From contig NZ_LT907982.1 of the NCBI RefSeq assembly GCF_900230215.1, positions 2,046,001-2,110,000 of the forward strand: a stretch of DNA of 64,000 bases, in the 5' to 3' direction. Both the position numbers and the translations under genes were made by a program. The DNA is from Jatrophihabitans sp. GAS493. Lineage in GTDB: Bacteria > Actinomycetota > Actinomycetes > Mycobacteriales > Jatrophihabitantaceae. The notes below the pieces were generated by a model, which worked only from the letters and a program-made list of their open reading frames with translations, was not told the DNA's origin and searched no databases. This document shows, piece after piece, positions 40,310 through 49,336 of the stretch (positions are counted from its first letter, which is position 1; the number at the start of each line of letters is the position of its first letter).

Positions 40310-42169
40310 GTGCCATACCAGTCCATCAAGGGGACACCGCCGATAGTGCTGCCCTGGTACGTCCCCGTCGACTCGCCGTGCCCACCCCGACCGGCGCCGT
40401 ATCTCACGCTGTTCGACGAGTTGTTATTCGGGCACCTAACCACGCAGCAGCAGGCCGCCGCTCGAAAGCTCCTCACGACCCCACTGGACCAGTACGTCGA
40501 CGCGTTGTGGACCGGTCAGCAGGATCTGATGACGGCTAAGGTGCGGTCGGCGATCGTGGCGAACGCTCCGAAGGATCTCGGCCCTGTCTCAGACATCACC
40601 GTCGAGTTGCCCGAGAAGGGCACGCTGCAAGCCGAGGCCGCTCCCCTCTCCCCGCAGGCTCCACAATTGCAACTGATCCAGGAGGCCGGCGTGCCCTGGC
40701 CGAGTGGCTCCAGCGCCGACGCGGCCACCGTGATGACCCTGCAGTACGTCGTCCCAGCCTGCAACGGCTACTGGACCCAGCAACTGAGGGGCGGAGGGTT
40801 CTCCCTTCCGGCGACCGACTGGGCCGTGAACTTCAATTTCACGCTCTCACTCGTGCTGATTGTCTCGGATTCCACCCGCTACCCCATGTTCCTGGTCGCG
40901 GCGGACGCGGTGACCGACATGAGCGTGAGCGCGGAGAACTGGGCCGCCGCGACGGTAGTTGCCGGGCTCGGCATCGCGGCCTTCTTCACCGGCCAGCCCC
41001 TGTCGAACCTGCTTCACCCGCCGGACCAGCTCGGGACTTTTCCGGCGGAACAGCTATCACCGGATCTAGTCTCGCTCGCCGACGCGTTCACCGCACTGCC
41101 GCCGTGGGGGTTCACGGAAATATCGCTGCGGGTCAACCCCACACCGCCGGCTGCGGCATTCTTCGGCGCTCCCCCCGTCGCCCTCGGTTCGTCAGCCGCC
41201 GTCGAGATCGACCTCACCCATCCGTGCGACGGCCCGCCGACGATCACGAATGCCAGCGCCATTGCCGGCAAGTCGTTCTCCGTCGCGACACTCACTCCGA
41301 GCGCGACCAACGTCTCGGCCGGCGCTCAGATCTGCGTCTCAGGTCGCGGCTTCCCCGCTGGGCAGGCGACGAAGCTCCAAGTCGTCTGGAGCGACACCTG
41401 CTCCGGGACCCTGGTGGAGTCCGAGCTGCAGTGGGGCCTCGCCGCAGCGCCGCCGACGCCAACCTCACCGGGAATGGCGCCGTTCCCGACGAATCTCGCC
41501 GACGTCATCGTCGCACCGACTTCCGGACCGGAAGGACACAACGCCTACGCGACGCCGCCCGACCAACCACTGACGCCTAACACCTGGTACGCGTTCCGTG
41601 TGCGCGACTTCGACTGCCGTGCGATGGTCGCCACGCAATGGAGTTCCTGGCTGTTCCTGCAGACCCAGGCCAGCGAACAGGTCGAGCTGGTGCTCGACTT
41701 CCAGGATCTTCAGCTCGCCACCGTGTCGCTCGCCCTCAGCGGGGAGTTCACCGAGTTGGTCACCGTCCCCGCCGACGTAGCCGCTGGAACATACGTGCTG
41801 TCCGCGATGTCGGGATCCCGACGGCTGGCTCAAACTTCGCTGACCATCTTCGCGGCGGGGTCGCGCCCGCCGGCGACGCTCGAAATGCTCTCACCTGGCA
41901 CCAACGCCCCCATCCAGGGCCTGGTCACCCTCTTCGGAGCAACCACCGTGACCGTGCACGGCGAGCACTTCGACCCCGGCACCGTCGAGCTCTGGCTCGA
42001 CGGTGCCGGAGCGACCAGCCTTGGCCCAGCGACCGTAGACGGCGCCGGATCCTTCACCGCCTCCCTCGCGTGGCCCGCTCCAGACCCCGGCTGGCACAAG
42101 ATCGTGGCCGCGCAGCCGGCGCCGCGGCAGGCCGAAATCCCAATCTGGGAGGGCGGTATCGCCCAATAG
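40310..42169 (+). CDS. Large uncharacterised protein with IPT-like C-terminal domains
   Basis: GTG 40310 has AGGAG five bases upstream and is preferred to GTG 40280. 619 residues with no signal peptide and no clear transmembrane segment. The N-terminal 300 residues match no family I know. The C-terminal half has Ig/IPT-like beta stretches: LTPSATNVSAGAQICVSGRG with FPAG, TWYAFRVRDFDC, VTVHGEHFDPGTVELWLDGA and a final WHKIVAAQPAP. Codon use is typical of the host. It precedes an NfeD-like and a flotillin gene on the same strand. Confidence 0.75.
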   Translation: MPYQSIKGTPPIVLPWYVPVDSPCPPRPAPYLTLFDELLFGHLTTQQQAAARKLLTTPLDQYVDALWTGQQDLMTAKVRSAIVANAPKDLGPVSDITVELPEKGTLQAEAAPLSPQAPQLQLIQEAGVPWPSGSSADAATVMTLQYVVPACNGYWTQQLRGGGFSLPATDWAVNFNFTLSLVLIVSDSTRYPMFLVAADAVTDMSVSAENWAAATVVAGLGIAAFFTGQPLSNLLHPPDQLGTFPAEQLSPDLVSLADAFTALPPWGFTEISLRVNPTPPAAAFFGAPPVALGSSAAVEIDLTHPCDGPPTITNASAIAGKSFSVATLTPSATNVSAGAQICVSGRGFPAGQATKLQVVWSDTCSGTLVESELQWGLAAAPPTPTSPGMAPFPTNLADVIVAPTSGPEGHNAYATPPDQPLTPNTWYAFRVRDFDCRAMVATQWSSWLFLQTQASEQVELVLDFQDLQLATVSLALSGEFTELVTVPADVAAGTYVLSAMSGSRRLAQTSLTIFAAGSRPPATLEMLSPGTNAPIQGLVTLFGATTVTVHGEHFDPGTVELWLDGAGATSLGPATVDGAGSFTASLAWPAPDPGWHKIVAAQPAPRQAEIPIWEGGIAQ

Positions 42170-42384
42170 GCAACCGCTCTTCGTGTGAAAGGTTCGCGCC
42201 ACCGAGTTCGCTGTTTCCGCCCGGTCTATTGTGGCTGCGTGGAGACGACCCGCCCTTCGCCCCCCTTCCAGACGGCGGCGCCGGGGGCACTGGACGGCAA
42301 TCATCAACGTGAACGCGGGGCGACAATGCATCGAGATCGTCGATCAGGGTCCCCGGCAAGTCCGGCCGGTGGGGAGCGAGTCCG

Positions 42385-42639
42385 ATGATGCCGGGCGGCA
42401 GTGGCGCCGAGGAGTCTCCGATCGGCCTCGCGGGCCGAATTGTCACGGCCACACGGGGCGAAAACGGTCCAGGCGAAGTGGAGCTTCGCATTCGCGGTGG
42501 TACGGAGACCTTCATTGCTCGTTCTGCCGAGCCTCTAGCGCGGGGTCAGGCTGTAATCGTCGTGTCCACGCTCGGCCCCAGAACACTCGTCGTCCTACCC
42601 TGGAGCGACCCCATCGACAGCCTGCTCAACCTGGAGTAG
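42385..42639 (+). CDS. NfeD-like OB-fold protein
   Basis: 84 residues from ATG 42385, after GGGGAG. The sequence LAGRIVTATRGENGPGEVEL, ARGQAVIVVSTLGPRTLVVL resembles the soluble C-terminal OB-fold domain of NfeD proteins, without membrane helices. NfeD proteins are the constant partners of flotillins, and a flotillin gene begins 21 bp downstream. Confidence 0.75.
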   Translation: MMPGGSGAEESPIGLAGRIVTATRGENGPGEVELRIRGGTETFIARSAEPLARGQAVIVVSTLGPRTLVVLPWSDPIDSLLNLE

Positions 42640-42660
42640 GCACCACCCGAGGAGCACCAC

Positions 42661-43776
42661 ATGTTCGGCTACCGCGTCCCCGCCCCTGATCAGGCGATGC
42701 TCGTCTCCGGAGGCAAGACTGAAGGAACACCGTTTCGGGTGGTCACCGGCCACGGCGCGTTCGTCCTGCCGTTCATCCGCAAGACCGAGTTCCTGAGCCT
42801 GGCGATGTTCGAGGCCGAGGTCTCCGAACCCTGCGTGACCAAGCAAGGCATCGCACTCAACGTCACCGCCGTCATCGCAGCGAAGGTAGGCAACGACATC
42901 GAATCGATCGTCAACGCGGGGCAACGCTTCCTCTCCGACCAAAACCAAATGTCCACATTGACCGGACGCATCTTCGCCGGCCACCTTCGCTCGATCATCG
43001 GCTCGATGACGGTTGAGGAGATCATCACCGAACGGCAAAAGCTGGCCACCGAAGTTCTTGATGGCTCGAAGGAAGAGATGGCGAAGATGGGCCTCATCGT
43101 TGATGCCCTGCAGATCCAATCCATCGACGACATGAAACTCGGTTACATCGCCGCTATGGCGGCCCCCCACAACGCTCGCATCAAGCAAGCGGCACAGATC
43201 GCCCAGGCCGCAGCAGATCAGGCCGCCGCCGAAGCCGAGCAGCAATCGCTTCGCAAGCAGGCCGAGTTCGAACGCGAGACCGCCGTGACCAAGGCCGGGT
43301 ACGCGGCCGAAACGCAGACCGCACAGGCCAAGGCGGCCCAGGCGGGTCCGCTGGCCCAAGCCCAGGCCCAACGCGAAGTTATCGACGCCCAGACCGACCT
43401 CGCCCAGCGGCAGGCGGAACTGCGTCAGCAACAACTCGCCGCCGAGGTCGTCAAGCCGGCCGAGGCCGAAGCGCAACGTATCCGCATCCTCGCCAAGGCA
43501 GACGCCGAACGTACCGAGATCCAGGCGGCCGCCGCGGCATCGAACAACCGCGTAGCCCTTGACCAACTGCTCATCCAGCAACTGCCGCTTATCGTCGAGA
43601 AGGCCGCCGCCGGGCTCTCCACCGCGAACGTCACAGTCCTCAACGGCGCAGACGGACTCTCAGAAATTGTGTCCGGCCTGGTCGGTCAGGGCCTCGCCAT
43701 CTTCGACAGCCTTCGTGCCGGCGTGGGCTCTTCGAGCGAACCAACCGCGGAGCTCGAACCAGCCCGCAACGATTAG
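42661..43776 (+). CDS. Flotillin/SPFH-domain protein
   Basis: 371 residues with a GAGGAG ribosome site. N-terminal SPFH region (YRVPAPDQAMLVSGGK, FVLPFIRKTEFLSL, TLTGRIFAGHLRSIIGSMTV then EEIITERQKL) is followed by a long Ala/Gln/Glu-rich coiled coil (about 180-300) and a C-terminal oligomerisation part. No strong transmembrane helix. It is expected to scaffold membrane microdomains together with the NfeD-like product upstream. Confidence 0.92.
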   Translation: MFGYRVPAPDQAMLVSGGKTEGTPFRVVTGHGAFVLPFIRKTEFLSLAMFEAEVSEPCVTKQGIALNVTAVIAAKVGNDIESIVNAGQRFLSDQNQMSTLTGRIFAGHLRSIIGSMTVEEIITERQKLATEVLDGSKEEMAKMGLIVDALQIQSIDDMKLGYIAAMAAPHNARIKQAAQIAQAAADQAAAEAEQQSLRKQAEFERETAVTKAGYAAETQTAQAKAAQAGPLAQAQAQREVIDAQTDLAQRQAELRQQQLAAEVVKPAEAEAQRIRILAKADAERTEIQAAAAASNNRVALDQLLIQQLPLIVEKAAAGLSTANVTVLNGADGLSEIVSGLVGQGLAIFDSLRAGVGSSSEPTAELEPARND

Positions 43777-43890
43777 CAGTCTCCCGCGGATCGCGCACAC
43801 TCCTTTTGCGCGCAGTAGACAGAACACCGCGCCCGACCATTCCGACCGCTGCAACCGCCTCGGCGAACCGTACGCGTCAGGCGCGGGCAG

Positions 43891-44277
43891 TCAAGCTACG
43901 GTTTCAGACTGCGAGTCAGGGCTCAGCGCCATGCGATGTGGGAAGCGGTGCACTTCCTGAGGCCAACCAACCGCAACCGCGATCCGGCCGGCCCAATACC
44001 GTGCCTGGGCATCGTCGGGCACGTCGACGACCGCGAAGCCGCCGAGGTGCTCCTTGGACTCGACGAACGGCCCGTCGGTGAACACGGGCGACCCACCGCT
44101 CGGGCTGACGCTGCACACGACGGTCGACGCGTCCAGACCTCCGTCGCTGAAGACGAAGACACCGGCGTCGGTCATCTCCTGGATGACGGCCCGTGCGGAC
44201 GTGGCCTTCTCGTGCAGCTCGTCCAACGTGTGGTCGGGAACCCACTCGTCGTTGAAGGCGATCAGGTACAGCGCCAT
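43891..44277 (-). CDS. YCII-related (DGPF-domain) protein
   Basis: 128 residues from ATG 44277, with GGAG just upstream. The family signature DGPFVESKEHLGGFAVVDVP and the N-terminal MALYLIAFNDEWVPDH are clear. Proteins of this group are dimeric ferredoxin-like folds often encoded next to ECF sigma factors. None is seen here. Confidence 0.8.
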   Translation of the reverse strand: MALYLIAFNDEWVPDHTLDELHEKATSARAVIQEMTDAGVFVFSDGGLDASTVVCSVSPSGGSPVFTDGPFVESKEHLGGFAVVDVPDDAQARYWAGRIAVAVGWPQEVHRFPHRMALSPDSQSETVA

Positions 44278-44435
44278 CTCCAGCTCCTCTGTATTCGCGG
44301 GCAGCTCCGACAGCTGCCACTCACCTTCTCCACGAACGGGCTCGCGTAGATACGACATCCAGCCAAGACTATTTCCGAGCCTTCGCATCGAAGTCGGCGC
44401 GCTGAATCCATGAGCGTTCGGCACTGGGCTTTCGG

Positions 44436-44729
44436 CTACGCGAGGCGGAACCCGATCCGGTAAACCATGGTGTCGTCGTTGACCGGACCTGCATGGGCGG
44501 CGCGGGCCCGCAGCGCTTCGCGATTCACTTCTCCGCATCGCTGAACGTCCGTCTTCGTGATTGACGAGAACGGCAGGAACTCGACCGAGGTGACCTCGAT
44601 GGCTTTGCCCATCACAGAATATCGTCCGCCGACCCGAACCTGCGGTCGCTGCCACAGTCGGACCGACACCGTAATCTCACCGGCGGCTACCGCTTCACGT
44701 AGGTCCGCGGCAAACTGCATGCCGTCCAC
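44436..44729 (-). CDS. ASCH-like small protein
   Basis: 97 residues, GTG start at 44729. VSVRLWQRPQVRVGGRYSVM, AIEVTSVEFLPFSSIT, RCGEVNREAL looks like a compact ASCH/PUA-type beta-barrel that may bind RNA. The match is by pattern only. Confidence 0.5.
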   Translation of the reverse strand: MDGMQFAADLREAVAAGEITVSVRLWQRPQVRVGGRYSVMGKAIEVTSVEFLPFSSITKTDVQRCGEVNREALRARAAHAGPVNDDTMVYRIGFRLA

Positions 44730-45045
44730 GTTACGTGTTGGCCGTGGAGTCGTTCTGGCGATCCACGCATATGGATGATTGGGTCGAACGCTGTCTCACG
44801 ATCGTGCGCCGAGCTATCGAGCCGGTCGCCGACGTTCGCTAAGACGAGTCGTAAGGCGTACGTCCAGTCACCTGCAATCTCGATTAGGGATCGAATAGCC
44901 GCCGCCGACGCGGATTTCAGAACTCGATCGTCGAGGACATGCAGGTCTACCGTGTCGGCCGCACGGCCGCGTGGTGGTAGCTGAGGAGGCCGCCGCTGCA
45001 CAAGCGGGTGAAGTGCGCGATCATCTGATTGTGGAACCAGAGCCG
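44730..45045. other. Intergenic stretch, no gene seen
   Basis: Frames here are shadows with rare codon patterns. The divergent promoters of the ASCH-like and DUF1990 genes should lie within it. Confidence 0.4.
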
Positions 45046-45561
45046 ATGCACGAGGCGCGCATTGCAGAGCTCCGTTCAGCTTCCCTGACGTACCCCGAAG
45101 TTGGCCGAACACGGCACGGGGAATTGCCGCACGGGTATAGAGCATTTCGGAGATCAGTGCCTGTGCCCAGCTCTACCGGATTCGATTTGGCGACCCATGA
45201 ACTGTTCGGCTGGCTAGTGCACAGACGCGCCGGACTGAACGTCACTGCCTCGGGCCGGGTCGCGCTGGACGCCGTCGCTGACCTGCGCATCGGATTCCGG
45301 CGCCTGAGCATCGTTGCCCCGTGCCGCGTCGTCTACGTCATCGACGAACCTGGACGACGCGGTTTCGCTTATGGCACGTTGCCAGGACATCCCGAGTCAG
45401 GTGAGGAATCGTTCGTGCTTGAACAAACGCCCGAGCACGCGCTGCGCTTCACCGTCACTGCGTTCTCACGCCCAGCCACCACGCTGACCAAAATCGCCGG
45501 CCCCTTCGGACACCGCGTCCAAGACCTCGTGACGTCACGATATCTCCGCGCGTTCAACTGA
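45046..45561 (+). CDS. DUF1990 family protein
   Basis: 171 residues from ATG 45046; upstream in-frame GTGs at 44971 and 45031 are possible. Family hallmarks: SLTYPEVGRTRHGELPHGYR, LFGWLVHRRAGLNV, CRVVYVIDEPGRRGFAYGTL, PGHPESGEESF. These proteins have a lipid-binding-like fold. Function unknown. Confidence 0.85.
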   Translation: MHEARIAELRSASLTYPEVGRTRHGELPHGYRAFRRSVPVPSSTGFDLATHELFGWLVHRRAGLNVTASGRVALDAVADLRIGFRRLSIVAPCRVVYVIDEPGRRGFAYGTLPGHPESGEESFVLEQTPEHALRFTVTAFSRPATTLTKIAGPFGHRVQDLVTSRYLRAFN

Positions 45562-45668
45562 ACGAGCACCCAACTTCGCAGCGGATCCACAGCGCGCGAA
45601 TGAAACAGACGCTCAGCGAATCGCCCCGGGTTTGATGGAGGCGGGCTTGGTCGACTCACGGGTTTGGT

Positions 45669-46277
45669 TCATGGCTGCTTGGTCGTTGTGATCTTCAGCG
45701 TAGATAAGAGCAAGATGGCGGCGGCCACAGCGGACAGCGTCACGAACCCTAGGCCGATCCCGACACCACCTGTCGACACTGGGTCTTGATGGTCGGCGAC
45801 GCTCATCACCGTTTCCGGCTCGTTCGGGTCGTAGATGACCGGCAAGTGGCCACTTGTACGTTCGGGGGTGTCGTCGTAGTGGTGTCCGACGCTGCCCGTC
45901 ATCGTTTGGCCGGCGGCGGTCCTGAATGAGATCTGATCGCTCGTCCACCCACCAGGATCCCCGCCACCCTCGTCATAGCTAGATGACAAGACGATGGCCA
46001 ACGTTGTGACACCGCGAGCGGTCAAGGTATCCACTGTGTGTTGCTCCGCGGCGTCCTTGCGCACCCCGAACACAAATATCGCGGCGAGGATAGCCAGCAC
46101 CGCACCAGCGATCAGCTTGCCGCGCGGTGCCCGCCACCCGGTCCACTGCGCGGGCGGCTCCGGCCACGTCGAGCACGGTGACCAATATGGAGGCGGCGAC
46201 CAACCTGGGGGCGGCGGGGGCCAACCCGGTGCAGGGCGCCAGCGACGCCGCACCTGCACCCGCATACCGGCAATCAT
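45669..46277 (-). CDS. Two-helix membrane protein with Pro/Trp-rich N-terminus
   Basis: About 202 residues. The start is uncertain (ATG at 46298, 46277 or 46265). The N-terminal region has GWPPPPPGWSPPPYW, followed by a helix (LIAGAVLAILAAIFVFGV). An extracytoplasmic beta domain (ISFRTAAGQTMTGSVGHHYD, PVIYDPNEPETVM) of the DUF3592 kind and a final helix complete it. Role unknown. Confidence 0.7.
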   Translation of the reverse strand: MIAGMRVQVRRRWRPAPGWPPPPPGWSPPPYWSPCSTWPEPPAQWTGWRAPRGKLIAGAVLAILAAIFVFGVRKDAAEQHTVDTLTARGVTTLAIVLSSSYDEGGGDPGGWTSDQISFRTAAGQTMTGSVGHHYDDTPERTSGHLPVIYDPNEPETVMSVADHQDPVSTGGVGIGLGFVTLSAVAAAILLLSTLKITTTKQP

Positions 46278-46711
46278 GGAACGAAGTATTCCAGCCATAA
46301 GCACGGGCAACGTTCCTGGACCATGTCCCAGCGCCGGGATCAGACAAACCGCCGCGTCGCGCGCTCGAAGCACCAGCGGGCACGAACACACCCGTGCCCG
46401 ACCCGACCGGCATCAAGGGCCCAGCGGGGCGTGCAGGCCAGCACAACACTGGCGCGGACGGCACTGGCGCATCGACACGCGCGACACGTCTGCCCAACTT
46501 CGAACGGCCGCGGTAGCCGTCGTTCGGCGCGGCGCTGACGACGGCTCGTACGCCTCGCTGGCAGTGCAGATGAGTGTTTATGTGGTTGTGGTGGATTGGC
46601 CGGACGGACGGTCATACGCTGGGTTCTTCATCCGATTGTTGGAGCTGCGACGCTCCGATGATGTCTTGTGTGGGCGCCGGGCTTTGGCCTGAACCCTTTT
46701 GGAGGTCCGTT
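46278..46711. other. Intergenic stretch before integrase
   Basis: I see no gene I can support. Overlapping short frames lack coding character. GGAGG at 46701-46705 belongs to the integrase. Confidence 0.4.
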
Positions 46712-47632
46712 ATTGACACCCTCAGCCCCGCGACCGAAGTCGGCGTGAAAGTCGAGCCGTTGTTCACCGACGCCGAGCGTTTGGCGTTGGCTGGTTTCCT
46801 GGCCGGGTATAGCGGTCTGGCCCGCGATGCCTACGCGTTAGATCTGCGGCAGTACGTGTCGTGGTGTCAGCAGCACGGGCTGCACCTATTCGCAGCCCGC
46901 CGCTCGGACATTGAATGCTTCGGACGCGACATGGAATCCCGCGGACGGGCGCGGGCGACGATCTCGCGCCGGTTGTGCACGGTATCGGGGTTCTACCGCT
47001 ACGCCGTCGAAGAAGACCTCCTCGACCACTCACCCGCAGTCCACGTCCGCCGACCCCGTTTGGACTATGAGTCGCATGCGATCGGGTTGGACCGCAACGA
47101 AGTCGGCGCGCTACTCGTCGCTGCCGGCCTCGGCCCCGCACAGGAGCACGCGTTGATGTCGCTGCTCGCGATCAACGGACTGCGGATCTCTGAAGCCCTC
47201 GGCGCCGACATCGACAGCTTGGGTATCGAGCGGGGGCATCGGACACTGACGATCCTGCGTAAAGGCGGGAAGATCGTCACCATCCCTCTCGCACCCCGCA
47301 CCGCCCGCGCGGTCGACCTCGCCGTCGGGGAACGCCCAGACGGCCCGATCTTCCTGCGCCCCGACGGGCAACGGATGGACCGCAACTGCGCCAGCCGGAT
47401 CGTGCGCCGAGTCGCCCGCCGCTCCGGGGTGAACAAACCGATCGGACCCCACACCCTCAGGCACGCGTTCATCACCGCAGCCCTAGACGCCGGAGTCCCA
47501 TTACGCGACGTGCAAGAAGCCGCCTCCCACGCCGACCCCAGAACCACCATGCGCTATGACCGTGCCCGCGTCTCACTAGACCGACACGCCACCTATATCG
47601 TCGCCGCCTACCTCGCCGGAGCCGCCAGGTAG
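46712..47632 (+). CDS. Tyrosine recombinase / integrase
   Basis: The frame is open from 46574. GGAGG at 46701-46705 points to a start at ATT 46712 (rare), with GTG 46745 as the ordinary alternative. About 306 residues: an N-terminal SAM-like DNA-binding domain (FLAGYSGLARDAYALDLRQY, ISRRLCTVSGFYRYAV) and a complete catalytic domain with R (AINGLRISEAL), HxLRH (GPHTLRHAFITAALDAG), H (ASHADPRTTMR) and the nucleophile Y (RYDRAR). It appears active and could drive integration or excision of part of this island; its attachment site is not identified. Confidence 0.88.
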   Translation: MDTLSPATEVGVKVEPLFTDAERLALAGFLAGYSGLARDAYALDLRQYVSWCQQHGLHLFAARRSDIECFGRDMESRGRARATISRRLCTVSGFYRYAVEEDLLDHSPAVHVRRPRLDYESHAIGLDRNEVGALLVAAGLGPAQEHALMSLLAINGLRISEALGADIDSLGIERGHRTLTILRKGGKIVTIPLAPRTARAVDLAVGERPDGPIFLRPDGQRMDRNCASRIVRRVARRSGVNKPIGPHTLRHAFITAALDAGVPLRDVQEAASHADPRTTMRYDRARVSLDRHATYIVAAYLAGAAR

Positions 47633-47688
47633 CAATCTCCTGCCGGGCGGTGCCGTCACGTACTGCACCGCTCGGCTCCCAGTGGGCA

Positions 47689-47707
47689 TAGCATCCAATG
47701 CTATATT
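47689..47707. promoter_or_regulatory. Palindromic operator and -10 of the HTH-nucleotidyltransferase operon
   Basis: TAGCAT-CCA-ATGCTA (47689-47703) is a perfect inverted repeat overlapping the -10-like TATATT (47702-47707). The expected transcript start falls at GTG 47714, so the mRNA is probably leaderless and repression by the first gene product likely. Confidence 0.6.
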
Positions 47708-47713
47708 GGCGTG

Positions 47714-48232
47714 GTGTCGGACCGCAGCCGTGTTTTGAGTGAGGTGATGCTGGAGACCAGCACCACCCAGTCTGAGTTGTCGCGCCTGAGCGGGGTCCAT
47801 CAGCCGAGCATCAGCCAGTTCCTCTCGGGTCGGGTAGAGATGAGTGACGACATGCTCCAGCGTCTGCTGTCGTGTCTGGGGTACCGACTCGAGGTCATCC
47901 GTCGACCGGTAAGGCGGGAGTTGAACCGCTCCGCGGAGCGCTCCTGGCAGCTGCACCGGCGCCTGTCCTCCCAGTTGAGCCCACAGACGCTGCAACAGTG
48001 GCTGCCGAGGATTCAGCAGAACCTGAACCGGTTGCGCGACGGCGTGCAGGGGCAGCCTCATCTGCGTAACCTCGACCGCTGGCAGCAACTCATCGACGAC
48101 CATGACGTCCCAGGCCTGCGTCACGTATTGACCGGTGTCGAGACCGACTCTGTGCAGATGCGGGAAGTCTCACCGATGAGCGGCCTCATGTCGCAGGAGG
48201 AACGCTCCGAAGTGTTAGGACTGGCCGGCTGA
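47714..48232 (+). CDS. HTH antitoxin-like protein
   Basis: About 172 residues from GTG 47714 (GTG 47711 is one codon earlier). N-terminal Cro/CI-like HTH: VLSEVMLETSTTQSELSRLS, GVHQPSISQFLSGRVEMSDD, LSCLGYRLEV. The rest is an Arg/Gln/Leu-rich helical region that may contact the partner. Stop and the ATG of the next gene overlap (TGATG). Arrangement and partner suggest the antitoxin/repressor of a nucleotidyltransferase toxin pair. Confidence 0.75.
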   Translation: MSDRSRVLSEVMLETSTTQSELSRLSGVHQPSISQFLSGRVEMSDDMLQRLLSCLGYRLEVIRRPVRRELNRSAERSWQLHRRLSSQLSPQTLQQWLPRIQQNLNRLRDGVQGQPHLRNLDRWQQLIDDHDVPGLRHVLTGVETDSVQMREVSPMSGLMSQEERSEVLGLAG

Positions 48233-48801
48233 TGCGCCGCGACCAACTCGAACACGCGATCCGAGCCGCCTGCCAGATCATCGACAGGTCCGAGGTGATC
48301 GTCGTCGGCTCGCAGTCGATCCTCGGCACCTACACCGAGGAGCAGCTACCCGCCGAAGCGACGATGTCGATCGAGGTCGACATCCTGCCGATCGCCGACA
48401 CCAACGCCGAAACGGGGCGACTTGCCGACCTCATCGAAGGAGTAGCCGGTGAATTCTCCACGTTCGAGCAACTTCACGGATTCAGCATCGACGGCGTCGA
48501 CCTCGACACTGCAGTCCTGCCCGAAGGGTGGCGCGAGCGGTTGGTGCGAGTGCAGAACGCCAACACCGCCGCACCCGCAGGCCAGCCGCGCTTCACCGGG
48601 TGGTGCCTGGACAAAGAAGACTGCTGCACAGCCAAGCTCTGCGCCTTCCGCGAGAAAGACCAAAACTTCGTCGCCGCACTACTAGATGCGGGACTCGTGA
48701 ACGCCGACGTCATCACCGCACGCCTGCACACTGTGCCCACCAAGCACCTACCGGCAACCCAACGCGCACTCGCCTGGTTAGCGGCCAAATCAACACCCTG
48801 A
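48232..48801 (+). CDS. DUF6036/AbiEii-like nucleotidyltransferase (candidate toxin)
   Basis: 189 residues: VIVVGSQSILGTYTEEQLPA, EATMSIEVDILPIAD gives a nucleotidyltransferase-like GS...DVD/E core (GSQ with acidic EVD). Later KEDCCTAKLCAFREKDQNFV resembles the KL..gR.KD segment common to AbiEii-like proteins. Such enzymes block growth by modifying tRNA or other targets, in type IV-like modules with an HTH antitoxin. Assignment is by pattern and context. Confidence 0.65.
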   Translation: MRRDQLEHAIRAACQIIDRSEVIVVGSQSILGTYTEEQLPAEATMSIEVDILPIADTNAETGRLADLIEGVAGEFSTFEQLHGFSIDGVDLDTAVLPEGWRERLVRVQNANTAAPAGQPRFTGWCLDKEDCCTAKLCAFREKDQNFVAALLDAGLVNADVITARLHTVPTKHLPATQRALAWLAAKSTP

Positions 48802-49068
48802 CCCACGAAAATCGCCCGGTCGACACCATCGAAACCAGCCCACCGCCCCTCGCTAGACCCCTACAAGCGCACCCGCGAGCCGTCGTTACGTGCGGCAGGG
48901 GCAGGCACGGCGACCGGCGCATATCGATACGTGTAGTGCAGGGACTTGCTGGAGATGTCGATGACGACCCGTGCACTTTGGAAGGCAAGCTTGCCGGGGG
49001 GGGGCCGTGACCACAAGCGCGTTCACGTCGAGGAGTTGCGGCTGCACCCAGTCAGGATGGTTCCGCTA

Positions 49069-49098
49069 CAGAAGTAATACCGTTGAGTATTACTTCTG
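49069..49098. promoter_or_regulatory. Perfect 12-bp inverted repeat, vapBC operator
   Basis: CAGAAGTAATAC (49069-49080) and GTATTACTTCTG (49087-49098) are exact complements around six bases. The repeat lies 14 bp before the antitoxin ATG. It is A/T-rich against a GC-rich background and is the likely autoregulatory site of the AbrB-type antitoxin. Confidence 0.7.
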
Positions 49099-49111
49099 GT
49101 AAGGTGTACTC

Positions 49112-49333
49112 ATGCGAGTGACCAGTAAGGGACAGGTAACCATCCCCCTCGACATCCGGCGACGTCTGGGCGTCGAACCCGGTAGCGAGGTCGACTTCGT
49201 CGTTGACGACGAAGTCGTCCGAGTGGTCCGCCGCGCCGAGGGCGGCGGGGCGGCTCTGGTCAACCGGATGCGTGGGCGCCGCCTGTCGATGACGACCGAC
49301 GAGATCATGGCTCTGACGCGAGGAGAAGACTGA
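49112..49333 (+). CDS. vapB: VapB antitoxin, AbrB/SpoVT type
   Basis: 73 residues: MRVTSKGQVTIPLDIRRRLG, VEPGSEVDFVVDDEVVRVVR. This is the swapped-hairpin AbrB DNA-binding fold with a C-terminal toxin-binding tail (SMTTDEIMALTRGED). The toxin gene begins 4 bp after its stop. Confidence 0.92.
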   Translation: MRVTSKGQVTIPLDIRRRLGVEPGSEVDFVVDDEVVRVVRRAEGGGAALVNRMRGRRLSMTTDEIMALTRGED

Positions 49334-49336
49334 GCC

